Assembly (NCBI GenBank): GCA_036583965.1
Contig: JAZBQD010000034.1
Coordinates: 1,984,001-2,048,000 of the forward strand
Direction of reading: 5' to 3'
DNA: 64,000 nucleotides
From: Prunella strophiata
Taxonomy: Eukaryota; Chordata; Aves; Passeriformes; Prunellidae
Shown piece by piece: positions 37,801-60,223 of this stretch (its first letter is position 1; every line of letters begins with the position of its first letter). The notes under the pieces were generated by a model that saw only the letters and a list, made by a program, of their open reading frames with translations, was not told where the DNA came from and searched no databases. Position numbers and translations under genes: made by a program.

Positions 37801-38450
37801 CCAGGCCCCCCCTCGGGGCTTCCCTGAATCCTGGAGGGCCTTGGAGGCTTCACTCCCTCTCCAGACATTGCATAGAAATTCTGAAATTTTAAGTTTTCTA
37901 GGCTTGGGTGGGAGGGGACAGAGTGGCTGAGGAGAGGCTGGTGGGACAGTGCTGTAACCTGTCACCCTGTCCCTCAGCTGGCTCTGGTTCCAGTGAAATT
38001 CCACATTACCTCTTGTCTGCTCTTTTCCTGCACCTCTTCCTCAGCCGTTGGAGCAAATGTCACCCCACAAACAATGGGCACAGGTCCTTTTGGGGGATTA
38101 GCCACCCTGCTTGTCCACGTGGCAGCTAAACAGGCTGGACTGCTCAGATCCAGGCTCCTCTTGGTATCTTCCCTTCGATGCTCAGCCCAAAAATTGCTGT
38201 CACGTCCACAAAGCTGCTCCATCCCATCGTGTCAAACATGGCCCTGAATCCTCAGCCCTACTCCAGCTGTCCAAACATGCCCAGCAGCTAATGGCTGTTA
38301 AACCACAGCCTGCTTTCGCTCTCTGAGCACAAAGAGCATCTAAAAATATCCCTCTCTGACACTTCCTTGCTCTGCTTTAACACCCGTGAAGATGCCCAGA
38401 GCAGCACCCGGCTTCCAGAAGGACAGCTCAGGCAGCAGAGTGATCCCAGC
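37801..38450. other. Spacer with no recognised gene
   Basis: Moderately GC-rich unique sequence; nothing codes for a recognisable protein. Confidence 0.4.
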
Positions 38451-38453
38451 TGG

Positions 38454-39015
38454 AAGCAGGGACGTGTCTCTGCTCTCCTCAGGCAGGGATGTGTTTCTCT
38501 TCTCCCCAAGCAGGGATGTGTTTCTCTTCTCCCCAAGCAGGGATGTGTTTCTCTTCTTCTCAAGCAGGGAAGTGTCTCTCCTCTCCTCTCCTCAGGCAGG
38601 GATGTGTCTCTGCTCTCCTCTCCTCAGGCAAGGAAGTGTCTCTCCTCTCCTCTCCTCAGACAGGGAAGTGTCTCTGCTCTCCTCTCCTCAGACAGGGAAG
38701 TGTCTCTGCTCTCCTCTCCTCAGACAGGGAAGTGTCTCTGCTCTCCTCTCCTCTCCTCAGGCAGGGAAGTGTCTCTGCTCTCCTCTCCTCAGGCAGGGAT
38801 GTGTCTCTGCTCTCCTCTCCTCAGGCAGGGAAGTGTCTCTGCTCTCCTCCTCTCGGACAGGGATGTGTCTCTGCTCTCCTCTCCTCAAGCAGGGATGTGT
38901 CTCTGCTCTCCTCTCCTCAAGCAGGGATGTGTCTCTGCTCTCCTCTCCTCAGACAGGGAAGTGTCTCTGCTCTCCTCTCCTCAGGCAGGGAAGTGTCTCT
39001 GCTCTCCTCACCCCG
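38454..39015 (+). repeat. 27-37-bp minisatellite, 18 units, each resembling a 3' splice site
   Basis: The core is CTCTCCTCTCCTCAGGCAGG followed by GAAGTGTCTCTG, varying by a few bases. CAGGGA[A/T]GTGT or a close variant recurs 18 times between about 38,460 and 38,995. Three unit classes occur: short 27-mers at the left, about 32-mers in the centre, and one longer unit. All three forward frames stay open, giving apparent proteins of 240-300 aa that are artefacts. Confidence 0.93.
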
Positions 39016-39097
39016 TTCCCCCAGGCAGGCACAGGGACGTGGCCCGGGTGGCTCCGTGTCCCCAGCTGGGCGTTATCTGGTGGCAGCAGCTGGTGCA

Positions 39098-39132
<35 letters not shown>

Positions 39133-39141
39133 ACAGGACAG
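39098..39141 (+). repeat. (GGGACA)n hexamer array
   Basis: About six GGGACA units ending in GGACAGGACAG. They directly follow the minisatellite at 38,454. Confidence 0.9.
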
Positions 39142-40260
39142 TCGTCATGAGGGAGCACGTCAGAGCTTCGGGGGCTCCCAGCACAGCCCTGCTGTTCAGC
39201 ACGTTTAAATCCCAGGGATTTCCTGGAGCAGTGTACCTGAACTACTCAGGCCCCGGTGTGCACCACTTGTAACTGCTCTTATCAGAGTTTTCTCAGAACC
39301 CTCTGGAGTCCATCAAGGTTACTCAGACATAAACTGTGCTAAATAAGAAAGAAGAAGCTGAGAAACCAAATTCCAAGACCACAAGAACTAAAGAACAGCA
39401 GCAAAGCACCTGGACTGTGACCAGTCCCAGATTCTGAGAGGTGCACACAGAACACGTGGACAAGCAAAGGCACAAAAAAGAAATGTGTGATCAGCCTGTG
39501 CAGAGAGTTAGAATGTATAAATAACTGTATAATGGAAACAATAAACAGCTTCTAAATCATATTGATTAATTGTCCAGAATTCCCCAGGCTGGGTGCTGAG
39601 CTGAGTGCCAGGTGCCCTCTCTGAGTGTCCCCAGCCACAGCTGTGCCCTGTGGGGTCACACTGAGAGGGTCCTGGCTCCCCTCTGGAAGTGCCCCTGCCC
39701 TGGCAGGGGATTGGAATGAAATGATCTTTAAGGTCCCTCCCAGTCCTATGCCCTAAACCATCCTATGATCCTTGCTCCATGCTGGAGCTGGGATCCTCAA
39801 AGGAAACCCACACAAGGAGTGGTGTGGGGGGCACAGAGACATCCAGAAATATCCTTCAATAACCCCACAATTTCATCCCACCTTGACACCTGCAGCCAGC
39901 ACAGCACCCAGAACTCCCAGCCCTCCCACCCTGCCCCATCCCATACAGGTAGGAAGCTCCCCTTGCTGCTTCCAAGGGGTTTCCATCCCCTGGGAATGCC
40001 AGCCTGGCATCCTCTGCTCTGCCAGGGAACATCCCAGTGCCCGTCTGCCCTGGTGCCCACCCTCAGGCAGCTCTGGGGGTCCTGCCCCTCTCTGAGGAGC
40101 CTGTCCTGCAGCACAGCTTCCTTCCTCCCAAACTGCAGGGGCTGGCAGCACCAGGCATTGATTTTGCCTTGCTTTTCCAAGCCTTTGGACAAGGCTTCCT
40201 GCTCTGTCTGTCCTTTCTTCTCTCCAGCCCACAGGGAGCAGCTCTGTGGCTGCCTTCCCA
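39142..40260. other. Spacer before the HDAC3 array
   Basis: A CR1 3' end (GGCAGGGGATTGGAATGAAA to CATCCTATGATCC) lies at about 39,690-39,775 in plus orientation, and an AATAAA lies near 39,541 in an AT-rich patch. No exon was recognised. Confidence 0.5.
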
Positions 40261-43250
40261 GGGGCCGGCGGTGACCGGGGCCGGCTCTGAGGGGCCGGCG
40301 GTGACCGGGGCCGGCTCTGAGGGGCCGGCGGTGACCGGGGCCGGCTCTGAGGGGCCGGCGGTGACCGGGGCCGGCTCTGAGGGGCCGGCGGTGACCGGGG
40401 CCGGCTCTGAGGGGCCGGCGGTGACCGGGGCCGGCTCTGAGGGGCCGGCGGTGACCGGGGCCGGCTCTGAGGGGCCGGCGGTGACCGGGGCCGGCTCTGA
40501 GGGGCCGGCGGTGACCGGGGCCGGCTCTGAGGGGCCGGCGGTGACCGGGGCCGGCTCTGAGGGGCCGGCGGTGACCGGGGCCGGCTCTGAGGGGCCGGCG
40601 GTGACCGGGGCCGGCTCTGAGGGGCCGGCGGTGACCGGGGCCGGCTCTGAGGGGCCGGCGGTGACCGGGGCCGGCTCTGAGGGGCCGGCGGTGACCGGGG
40701 CCGGCTCTGAGGGGCCGGCGGTGACCGGGGCCGGCTCTGAGGGGCCGGCGGTGACCGGGGCCGGCTCTGAGGGGCCGGCGGTGACCGGGGCCGGCTCTGA
40801 GGGGCCGGCGGTGACCGGGGCCGGCTCTGAGGGGCCGGCGGTGACCGGGGCCGGCTCTGAGGGGCCGGCGGTGACCGGGGCCGGCTCTGAGGGGCCGGCG
40901 GTGACCGGGGCCGGCTCTGAGGGGCCGGCGGTGACCGGGGCCGGCTCTGAGGGGCCGGCGGTGACCGGGGCCGGCTCTGAGGGGCCGGCGGTGACCGGGG
41001 CCGGCTCTGAGGGGCCGGCGGTGACCGGGGCCGGCTCTGAGGGGCCGGCGGTGACCGGGGCCGGCTCTGAGGGGCCGGCGGTGACCGGGGCCGGCTCTGA
41101 GGGGCCGGCGGTGACCGGGGCCGGCTCTGAGGGGCCGGCGGTGACCGGGGCCGGCTCTGAGGGGCCGGCGGTGACCGGGGCCGGCTCTGAGGGGCCGGCG
41201 GTGACCGGGGCCGGCTCTGAGGGGCCGGCGGTGACCGGGGCCGGCTCTGAGGGGCCGGCGGTGACCGGGGCCGGCTCTGAGGGGCCGGCGGTGACCGGGG
41301 CCGGCTCTGAGGGGCCGGCGGTGACCGGGGCCGGCTCTGAGGGGCCGGCGGTGACCGGGGCCGGCTCTGAGGGGCCGGCGGTGACCGGGGCCGGCTCTGA
41401 GGGGCCGGCGGTGACCGGGGCCGGCTCTGAGGGGCCGGCGGTGACCGGGGCCGGCTCTGAGGGGCCGGCGGTGACCGGGGCCGGCTCTGAGGGGCCGGCG
41501 GTGACCGGGGCCGGCTCTGAGGGGCCGGCGGTGACCGGGGCCGGCTCTGAGGGGCCGGCGGTGACCGGGGCCGGCTCTGAGGGGCCGGCGGTGACCGGGG
41601 CCGGCTCTGAGGGGCCGGCGGTGACCGGGGCCGGCTCTGAGGGGCCGGCGGTGACCGGGGCCGGCTCTGAGGGGCCGGCGGTGACCGGGGCCGGCTCTGA
41701 GGGGCCGGCGGTGACCGGGGCCGGCTCTGAGGGGCCGGCGGTGACCGGGGCCGGCTCTGAGGGGCCGGCGGTGACCGGGGCCGGCTCTGAGGGGCCGGCG
41801 GTGACCGGGGCCGGCTCTGAGGGGCCGGCGGTGACCGGGGCCGGCTCTGAGGGGCCGGCGGTGACCGGGGCCGGCTCTGAGGGGCCGGCGGTGACCGGGG
41901 CCGGCTCTGAGGGGCCGGCGGTGACCGGGGCCGGCTCTGAGGGGCCGGCGGTGACCGGGGCCGGCTCTGAGGGGCCGGCGGTGACCGGGGCCGGCTCTGA
42001 GGGGCCGGCGGTGACCGGGGCCGGCTCTGAGGGGCCGGCGGTGACCGGGGCCGGCTCTGAGGGGCCGGCGGTGACCGGGGCCGGCTCTGAGGGGCCGGCG
42101 GTGACCGGGGCCGGCTCTGAGGGGCCGGCGGTGACCGGGGCCGGCTCTGAGGGGCCGGCGGTGACCGGGGCCGGCTCTGAGGGGCCGGCGGTGACCGGGG
42201 CCGGCTCTGAGGGGCCGGCGGTGACCGGGGCCGGCTCTGAGGGGCCGGCGGTGACCGGGGCCGGCTCTGAGGGGCCGGCGGTGACCGGGGCCGGCTCTGA
42301 GGGGCCGGCGGTGACCGGGGCCGGCTCTGAGGGGCCGGCGGTGACCGGGGCCGGCTCTGAGGGGCCGGCGGTGACCGGGGCCGGCTCTGAGGGGCCGGCG
42401 GTGACCGGGGCCGCTCTGAGGGGCCGGCGGTGACCGGGGCCGGCTCTGAGGGGCCGGCGGTGACCGGGGCCGGCTCTGAGGGGCCGGCGGTGACCGGGGC
42501 CGGCTCTGAGGGGCCGGCGGTGACCGGGGCCGGCTCTGAGGGGCCGGCGGTGACCGGGGCCGGCTCTGAGGGGCCGGCGGTGACCGGGGCCGGCTCTGAG
42601 GGGCCGGCGGTGACCGGGGCCGGCTCTGAGGGGCCGGCGGTGACCGGGGCCGGCTCTGAGGGGCCGGCGGTGACCGGGGCCGGCTCTGAGGGGCCGGCGG
42701 TGACCGGGGCCGGCTCTGAGGGGCCGGCGGTGACCGGGGCCGGCTCTGAGGGGCCGGCGGTGACCGGGGCCGGCTCTGAGGGGCCGGCGGTGACCGGGGC
42801 CGGCTCTGAGGGGCCGGCGGTGACCGGGGCCGGCTCTGAGGGGCCGGCGGTGACCGGGGCCGCTCTGAGGGGCCGGCGGTGACCGGGGCCGCTCTGAGGG
42901 GCCGGCGGTGACCGGGGCCGGCTCTGAGGGGCCGGCGGTGACCGGGGCCGGGGCCGGCTCTGAGGGGCCGGCGGTGACCGGGGGCGGGCTCTGAGGGAGC
43001 GGCGGTGACCGGGGCGGGCTCTGAGGGGCCGGCGGTGACCGGGGCCGGTCTGAGGGAGCGGCGGTGACCGGGGCGGGCTCTGAGGTCCGGCGGTGACCGG
43101 GGCCGGCTCTGAGGGGCCGGCGGTGACCGGGGGCCGGCTCTGAGGGGCCGGCGGTGACCGGGGCCGGCTCTGAGGGGCCGGCGGTGACCGGGGCCGGCTC
43201 TGAGGCCCGGCGGTGACCGGGGCCCGCTCTGAGGGAGCGGGGGGGGCACC
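40261..43250 (+). repeat. CpG-dense 30-bp minisatellite, about 100 units, upstream of HDAC3
   Basis: The 30-bp unit contains GGGGCCGGCGGTGACC and ends GGCTCTGA, with four CpGs and two GCCGGC palindromes. The first 71 units (40261-42390) are identical, then one unit loses a G (42391-42419) and 14 further identical 30-mers follow to 42839. From there to 43,250 the units become 28-36 bp long and diverge toward HDAC3. As 30 is divisible by 3, decapeptide-repeat frames of 800-1365 codons appear on both strands; I do not regard them as genes. The array ends about 150 bp before the HDAC3 ATG. Confidence 0.97.
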
Positions 43251-53819
<10,569 letters not shown>

Positions 53820-54881
53820 GGGCTCTGGGCTGCGGGGCCTCCCGCCTTGGACATGGATGCTTGGAGCACATACCTGGGCCCTGCAGGAGCCAGTTAAGCC
53901 CTCTCCTCATCTTAGACTGCGTGTGGTGGCAGCAGAGACAGCCCCACTGCAGGCTCCTGCCACCTGGAGAGGCACAGAGGTGACGTGTGTCCCTTTCTTG
54001 TCACCACGTCACGGTTCCGGCTGTCACCGCTGTGGGAAGGGAGCTGTGCTGAGTCCTGGCTGGCAGCTGTGGGACTGCCCTCAGAGCCTGAGCCACGCTC
54101 CATGGTTCCCATGCAGCTCCTGCCAGCCAGCTCTGGGAGCTGGAGCAGCTGTGCCTACATCTCTGCCTCTCTGCAGCACTTGGGATCCATTCTGCTGTCC
54201 CTGACCTCCACTCAGGTACCACCCCCCTGTCCTCTGCAGCCTGCACTGAGAGCTGCTCCTGATGTCCCTTCTAAGCAGCTAAAGCTCCAGGAATTAGTGG
54301 AGAAGACCAGGCCAGATGTGGGGCAGGGGTCAGGATGTCCTTGGAGCAGCTGAGTAGAGTGGGATGGAAGGATGTATGCAGAGCATAGGCTTGTTCCTTC
54401 CCCCCATACCCAGATCTGCATTCACAAACGAGTTCTGCAGCACTTTGCTGAGTTGGACACAACCTTACTGTTGTGTTCATTCCTTGGGAGACTTAAATCC
54501 CTGTGGAACAGAGATTTGGCTGCCCAGGTCAGTACTTAGTGTGTCCTGCACCTCTAATGTAGCTTCCAGCTGTGTTTCCCAAGTTCACACATGGTCAGCA
54601 AGAGATCTGGGCTGTGTGCTCTGAGAGGAAACAGTTCCCTGGGCTGTACCCAGCAGATGTTGCTCTGCTGCTGGGTGAGGAAAGCTGCTTCCTGCAAGTG
54701 CTCTGTTCCTTCCTTCACCCAGCAGAGATTTCCCTTGGCCATCCCTCCAATCCCAGATTTTGCTGCTCCTTCTCCCAAGTCCTCACCTGGTACCTGTGGT
54801 GGTTTGGAACGTGCTGTTTGGGGAGGTGGGGGGTTCAGCCTCTGTCTGTACGGTTCTGTTTGTTTACTGATGTCTTTGAAC

Positions 54882-54887
54882 ATTAAA
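54882..54887 (+). terminator. HDAC3 poly(A) signal ATTAAA
   Basis: ATTAAA lies about 1.06 kb after the HDAC3 stop and is followed by a T-rich stretch and TGTTGTTTGTCTC, a GU-rich downstream element. This gives a 3' UTR of about 1.1 kb, in keeping with HDAC3 mRNAs. Confidence 0.7.
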
Positions 54888-54909
54888 GAAGAGGCAGTAT
54901 TTTTCTTAC

Positions 54910-55384
54910 CTGACCTGTTGTTTGTCTCTTTCATCCCCACACCTTTTTGGCTCCTGTTCTCCCAAGGGTCGAGCATGTCCCTGGCAGGGCAGTGTCCTCC
55001 ACTGCCTGCAGGAATGGAGGGAATTCTGCTCCTCAGAGTAGATGTTGGTGAGTTTTTGGCATCACTGCACACGAGGGGAGCACCCTGAACTCCCTTTCAA
55101 GAGGCCAGGTGGGGTGGACACTCCTGTTATGCCTCTCAGTCCAGCAAAAGCTTTGCAGGAAGCTGCAAAGCCAATTCAGGAGATTTTCCTGCAGTTATTT
55201 AAATGCCATGATTTCTGAGAGTAGCAGTGTCCATAACAGCCTCTGCACTTTGCACTCTCACTGTCCCAAGGCCCTTCTGGGCACTGTTTTGTAGTTCTGG
55301 TCACTAAAATATGAAGCAGGCAGTAAGTCAGGGTTACTCCCAGTGATAACAGAGAAATCCCTCAGAAATAAATTGTGATAGAAT
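54910..55384. other. Intergenic, nothing recognised
   Basis: Unique-looking sequence downstream of HDAC3 with no exon, repeat or motif that I can support. Confidence 0.4.
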
Positions 55385-55387
55385 TAA

Positions 55388-55730
55388 ACTGGGGGTGGAG
55401 AAGGATGATCAAAGGTCTGACACAGCTCCTTGTCAGATCCTTCCTTGTGTGAGGAAGGATCTGGTGGATCAGGATCCTTCAGCTGAGGAGGGAGAACTGG
55501 GAAAGGCACCAATGTCATAACCAAGAGTGTCAGAGAGGGTTTTACAACAGCAGGGGCTTCACCAGGGTCTGGAGTGCCAGGGCACAGGAAATGGCTTCCC
55601 ACTGCCAGAGGGCAGGGCTGGATGGGATATTGGGAGGGAATTGTTCCCTGGGAGGGTGGGCAGGCCCTGGCACAGGGTGCCCAGAGAAGCTGGGGCTGCC
55701 CCAACCCTGGAAATGTCCCTGAAGGAGGGA
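55388..55730 (+). mobile_element. CR1 LINE 3' fragment, plus orientation
   Basis: GGCTTCCCACTGCCAGAGGG, GGATGGGATATTGGGAGGG and GCCCTGGCACAGGGTGCCC identify the element. It is truncated before the usual 3' terminus. Confidence 0.85.
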
Positions 55731-56360
55731 TATTTGCACCTGAAACAGGGTGAATTCTCTGTTCCAGTGTGCTGGGGCTCCCTGTGCAGAGCTGTGCTCG
55801 GACACCAGGTGGCAGCTGGATCACTGGAATGCTATGGAGGCTCCATGGCCCTGCTGCAGCCCTTGTGTGCAGACACTGCACCCCCTGAGAGGGGTTTTGG
55901 GGTGGGAGCAGAGTCCTGGCTGTGTTCTCAGGGAGCTCTGGGGGTTCTGGGCACTGTCAGGCCTGGCTGGCACCAGGGCACAGGAGCAGGGTTTGCTCCT
56001 GCTGCACCTCTGTGACTTCATTGTGTGAGCTTCCACACCATGCCCAGCAAACCCCTTGGCACCAGGGATGTGGCCAGGCTGGCACTGCCTTTCCTCCACA
56101 GGATCTCCCAGAGATTCCCTCCTGGAGAGCAATGAATGTTCTGTCTTAATTTCCCATAAAGAATCACATAAAATACTTTTTTTTCCCCCTGCTTTACCTC
56201 ACTCTGTCCTGTCTGTGAGCCCCAAAACAGAGCAACCCCAAGTTAATGAATTCACTGCAGCATCTCCTGGAGCTCAGGCTGTTCCACAAGTGTGGCATGG
56301 GCTGGGAGCTCTGTGCCCCCCTGTGCCTGGGTAGGAAACTGGGATAAGAACATCCTTGTT

Positions 56361-56520
56361 GTTTTGGCTGCTCTGGGAAGTGTTTGTACCTTCCCTGATT
56401 CCCAGCTGTGCTTATCAGAGCCTGGAGGGACCTTCCCACCTCACAAACTTTCTGTAGCACAGCTGAGATGTTCAGCTGATGTTTACACCTCACACCAGTG
56501 CCTGCTTTCCCTGTGGAAGA
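56361..56520 (+). repeat. Dispersed repeat, intact copy
   Basis: GCTGCTCTGGGAAGTGTTTG to GATTCCCAGCTGTGCTTATC, then CCCACCTCACAAACTTTCTG to TTTACACCTCACACCAG. A second copy about 2 kb downstream (58,332-58,885) is split by an insert. Confidence 0.85.
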
Positions 56521-56529
56521 CACCCAGCA

Positions 56530-58330
56530 CACACTGGCAGGAGCTGATTTTGGGATGTGCTGCCCAGCCAGGTCTGGTTTTCACCCCTCCAAACCCTGTT
56601 CTCACCTCCCTCAATGCCAGGAGGCCCAAGGAGGCAGGAGCATTCCCTGCTGCCCTGCAGGCACTGCCACAGCCCAGGCTGGTGCCCCATTCCCAGGGTA
56701 AGGTGCAGCACAGCCATGGGGCTGTCACCTCTTCCCCTTCTCTGATCTTTTAGGGACTGAGAGTTTGGGATAGAAAAGTGCTCTGGAGTCTTCTCCCTTC
56801 CTCTGTGCTGAGCAAAAGGGGAACTTGGCAGGCCCTGACCCACCTGAGTGTCCTGGTTATTTTCTGTTAACCAGATTTCCTAGGTGGAGATGTCCATGGC
56901 ACTGGGGAGTGTGGATTTGATTCCTCATGGGGCAGAATTAACCTGCAGGAAGGAAAACCAGAGGTGTTCCCTGAATGTGTTTGTGGGACAGGTCAGTGAC
57001 AATTCAGGTGCTGCAGCAGAGGAGGGGGGCATGGCTGGGGGTGCCAGGGCCCTGCAGAGCCCATCAGGGGCAGCTTTGTCACCTGGCTGTCACCAGGAGC
57101 AGAGTTTGCTCCTGTGGCTTCCCTGTGTGAACTTCTAACAAATCCTCTGCCACCCCTCCCCAGTGCTCCCATTGCAGTTTCGAGTCCCTCACCCCTGTCC
57201 TGTCACCACAGGCTCTGGTTCAAAGTCTCTCTCCACCTTCCCTCCAAGCTCCATTCAGTGCTGGGGGCTGCTAAAATCTCCCCTCCAAGCACAGCCTTAA
57301 TTAATCACCCTCAGCATTACCCCACCACCCTCACTGTGCATTTCCTCTGCCCAGTCCAAACCTCCTTCTTCCAGTGTAAACCCTTCTTCCTCCTCCTGTC
57401 AGGGCAGGCCTGATAAAAAGTCTCTCTGCACTTCTCTTATCAGCCCCTTGCAGTGTGGGAAGCCCCAGATAAGGTGTCCCCAAACAGTCCCCTCAATCTG
57501 ATGTCACATTCAACACTGCAGGTCCCAGTATGGACCAGTCCATAAGTCAGGCCAGGCCAGTCCAAAAGTTAGGGATTATTCAGGGCATTTTGCAGTCAAG
57601 CTGGAGTCCCTGCAAGGCCAGACATTGTCCCAGCTCCTCTCAGCATAACTGAGCTCCCTTCTCTGCTATTTAACCACCCTTGTGAAAACATTATCTTTAA
57701 ATAAATCAGGATTTACCTGATGGGAGCTGGTGGCTCTCATCCCTGCTCTTGCCTCCTCACTTCCCCTGGAGCAGTGTTGGGGAGCACTCACTGCCAGCAC
57801 CAGGGAGCTCTGGGAGCAGCACTGGTGGGAAACTGTGGAAGAGGTTTTACAGTGACTGCTGTGAGCCAGAGAGAAGTTTGATCAGAGGATCCACGTTCAC
57901 CCTGAAAGAATTTCCTACCACAGTTGTTGACACAGAAACCAAGAAAGAAAGGATGAGAAATAAGAGAAACCTGCACCTGCCTGTTCCAATGAGCACTTTG
58001 TCTCTCGTGACCAATAAGTGTAAATTTATGAGTTTTGTAAGAATAAAAAGCATGCATGCTAAAATAAAACCAGGTTTGAAGCCTTCTGAAAATGGAGTGT
58101 GCTGCTTTTTATTGTCTCCATCTCAACTTCAACAGGGAATGAATGTCCCTTTGCTTTCTGCAGCCTGTTTGGAGAACTTTCTCTCTGGACTTTGTAGTGA
58201 GAGTGATTTCTGCAGGATGTGTGGGGAGCCTGCTCCCTGTGAGCCCTGGGAGAGGGTTTGAGGCTGTTCCCTGCAATTCCTGGAAGCTGCAATCATTCCC
58301 AATCTGACACACACAGTCTGTAAGTACAGG
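56530..58330. other. Intergenic, nothing recognised
   Basis: No conserved exon was found. A short stretch near 57,080-57,135 (GAGTTTGCTCCTGTGGC then CTGTGTGAACTTC) resembles 55,985-56,035, hinting at another dispersed repeat. Confidence 0.4.
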
Positions 58331-58331
58331 T

Positions 58332-58885
58332 GGGGTGCTGGCTGCTCTGGGAAGTGTTTGTACCTTCCCTGATTCCCAGCTGTGCTGATCAGAGCCTGGA
58401 GGGAACTGTCTGAGGATGGGCTTGGCAGCTGCTCTGCAGGCCAAAGGACTGAGTTAGCAGGAGAAGAAATTGATAAAATGTGAGTTTATCCATGGCATGG
58501 AAGAAAGCAAGGCCACTAGCATGGAAACTGATAAAATAAACACAAAAAGGACACTTGCAGGTAGAGGATACCTACCCTAGAAGTGTACATGCCTTAATAA
58601 CTTGTTATAAACCCTTTCCAATTAATTATTGACATTAATTACTTTGTAGCAACAAAATACAATAAACTATTGCTTTGTCCAATTAATATAAAGAGCTGGT
58701 TTGATGTAACTAATGACTTAATGACAGTATAAAACTTAAGAAACTTATAATAAAAAATAAGCTGTTATTGTCACTGCACGAGTGTGTGTGTGTTATGTGC
58801 CCATCTCAACAGTGATACTCCCCACCTCACAAACTTTCTGTAGCACAGCTGAGACTTTTAGCAGGTGTTTACACCTCACACCAGG
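58332..58885 (+). repeat. Second copy of the dispersed repeat, interrupted
   Basis: The left half (58,332-58,405) and right half (58,817-58,885) match 56,361-56,510. They are separated by about 410 bp of unrelated AT-rich sequence. Confidence 0.8.
58406..58816 (+). mobile_element. LTR-like insert splitting the repeat
   Basis: The insert starts TGTCTGAGG and ends CATCTCAACA, so it has the TG...CA ends of an LTR. It is AT-rich, with TATAAAGAGC near 58,688, TATAAAACTT near 58,729 and AATAAA-type signals near 58,530 and 58,750. The uninterrupted paralogue proves it is an insertion. Target-site duplication is unclear (GGAAC left, GATAC right). Confidence 0.6.
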
Positions 58886-59439
58886 CACTGGTGTTGCCTG
58901 CTGCTCTTGGACTGACTTTTCCTGATGTTTTAGTGCCAGCAGCTCTTTCCCTGCCATGCCAGCACCATCCCTGGGGCACCTGGCGTGGTGCAGCCCCAGC
59001 AGCCATCCTGGTCCAGGTGTTCTCCTGGCTGGAATTGATGCTTTTAACAGAGGACACCTGGAAAGGTGAGTGGGAGCAGGGTCAGGCTGTGTCCCAGGGC
59101 TGAATCTTTGGGGGTGAGGAGCTGCTGCTGTCCCCATCGTTGCTGCCACTGCACTGGCATCACCTGGTGACAATCCCCTGCCACCCCTCACTTTTGGGGA
59201 GCTGCAGGTGCCACCTGCACCCAGCCCTGGGGTGCAGCTCCTGCCTGTCCCAGGGCGCTGCCACTGCAGGCAGCGCTGGGGCTGTTACTGGTGGGGCTGC
59301 GTGCCGTGCCCAGGGCTCACTGGGAGGCACTGGGAGGCACTGGTGGGCCTGCAGTGCCCACCACACCCCCACAGTGCTCCCATCAGGGCATCACCACTGA
59401 GGAACGATTTTTTGGGCAAATGAAACTTTGAGGAGCCCC

Positions 59440-60150
59440 TGCCTGAACCCTGAGCTAGACCAAGGAGTTCTCCAAGGGATTTCGGGCTTTGTGCGGGTAT
59501 GGGGGGCGCTCCGGCCGTGGAAGCGGGGGGTTTCCCGGTGCCCCCCAGCGCTGTCCCTGTGTCCCTGCAGTGTCGCTTTCACCCGCCAGGTGAGCGCAGT
59601 TGAGCCGCGCTGGCGCCGCTCCCGCGATGAGCTCAGCGCGCCGCGATTGGGAGCCGCGATCAGCTGCTGCCCTGACGTGGCGCTGACGCGGAGCCGCATC
59701 CTCCCCCGAATCCTCCCCGAATCCTCCCCAAATCCTCCCCTGCATCCCCCCCGAGCCCCCGGCCCCCCCGTGACCTCCTTTTGCAGACAAAGACGGGAAG
59801 TGCCGGCTGCGTGCGCATCCCGCCCCTCCATCCCCCCCTGCTGCTTCCCCCCCTCCCTCCTTCCCCCGCTCTGAACCTGGAAAAAACAGCTCAGCTCCTA
59901 TTTCAAGGAGCTTTTGTCCTCCCCAAGAGCTTTCTTGGCGACATTTGTCTTTCTTTCTTCTGCCCGTGACGGGAACATAATTGGGAGCGGGTCTCCATCT
60001 GCTGCGGGGGAAAGGGGGGTCCCGGGGGAGGTCACACCGAGGCAGCATCCCCGGCCTTTAGGGCGCTTTGTCGGGGGCATTTTGGGAGCAGGAGCGGGGA
60101 TTTGCGGGGGTTTGTGCCGTGGAATGCATCAGGAATCAGGGATTGTGCAG
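59440..60150. promoter_or_regulatory. CpG island, possible promoter of the next gene
   Basis: A CpG-rich stretch contains TGACGTGG (CRE-like, 59673-59680), GCGATTGGGAG (inverted CCAAT) and many CCGC words. In human the gene after HDAC3 on this side is DIAPH1, starting close to the HDAC3 3' end, so this may be its promoter. I found no peptide resembling the DIAPH1 N terminus, so the assignment is inference. Confidence 0.45.
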
Positions 60151-60223
60151 TGCCTCTGTTGTGGCGCTCCCCCATCTCTGCAGTGCCCCCCACACTCGGG
60201 GCTCTGGGCCCGGCAGTGCCAAA

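Noticed and set aside
38367..39272. Ser/Leu-rich frames of 240-300 codons
   Set aside because: They are frames through the 32-bp acceptor-like minisatellite; the three frames give the same sort of peptide.
59455..60048. 197-codon minus-strand frame in the CpG island
   Set aside because: High GC alone explains it. No family resemblance was found, and it does not match the DIAPH1 N terminus.
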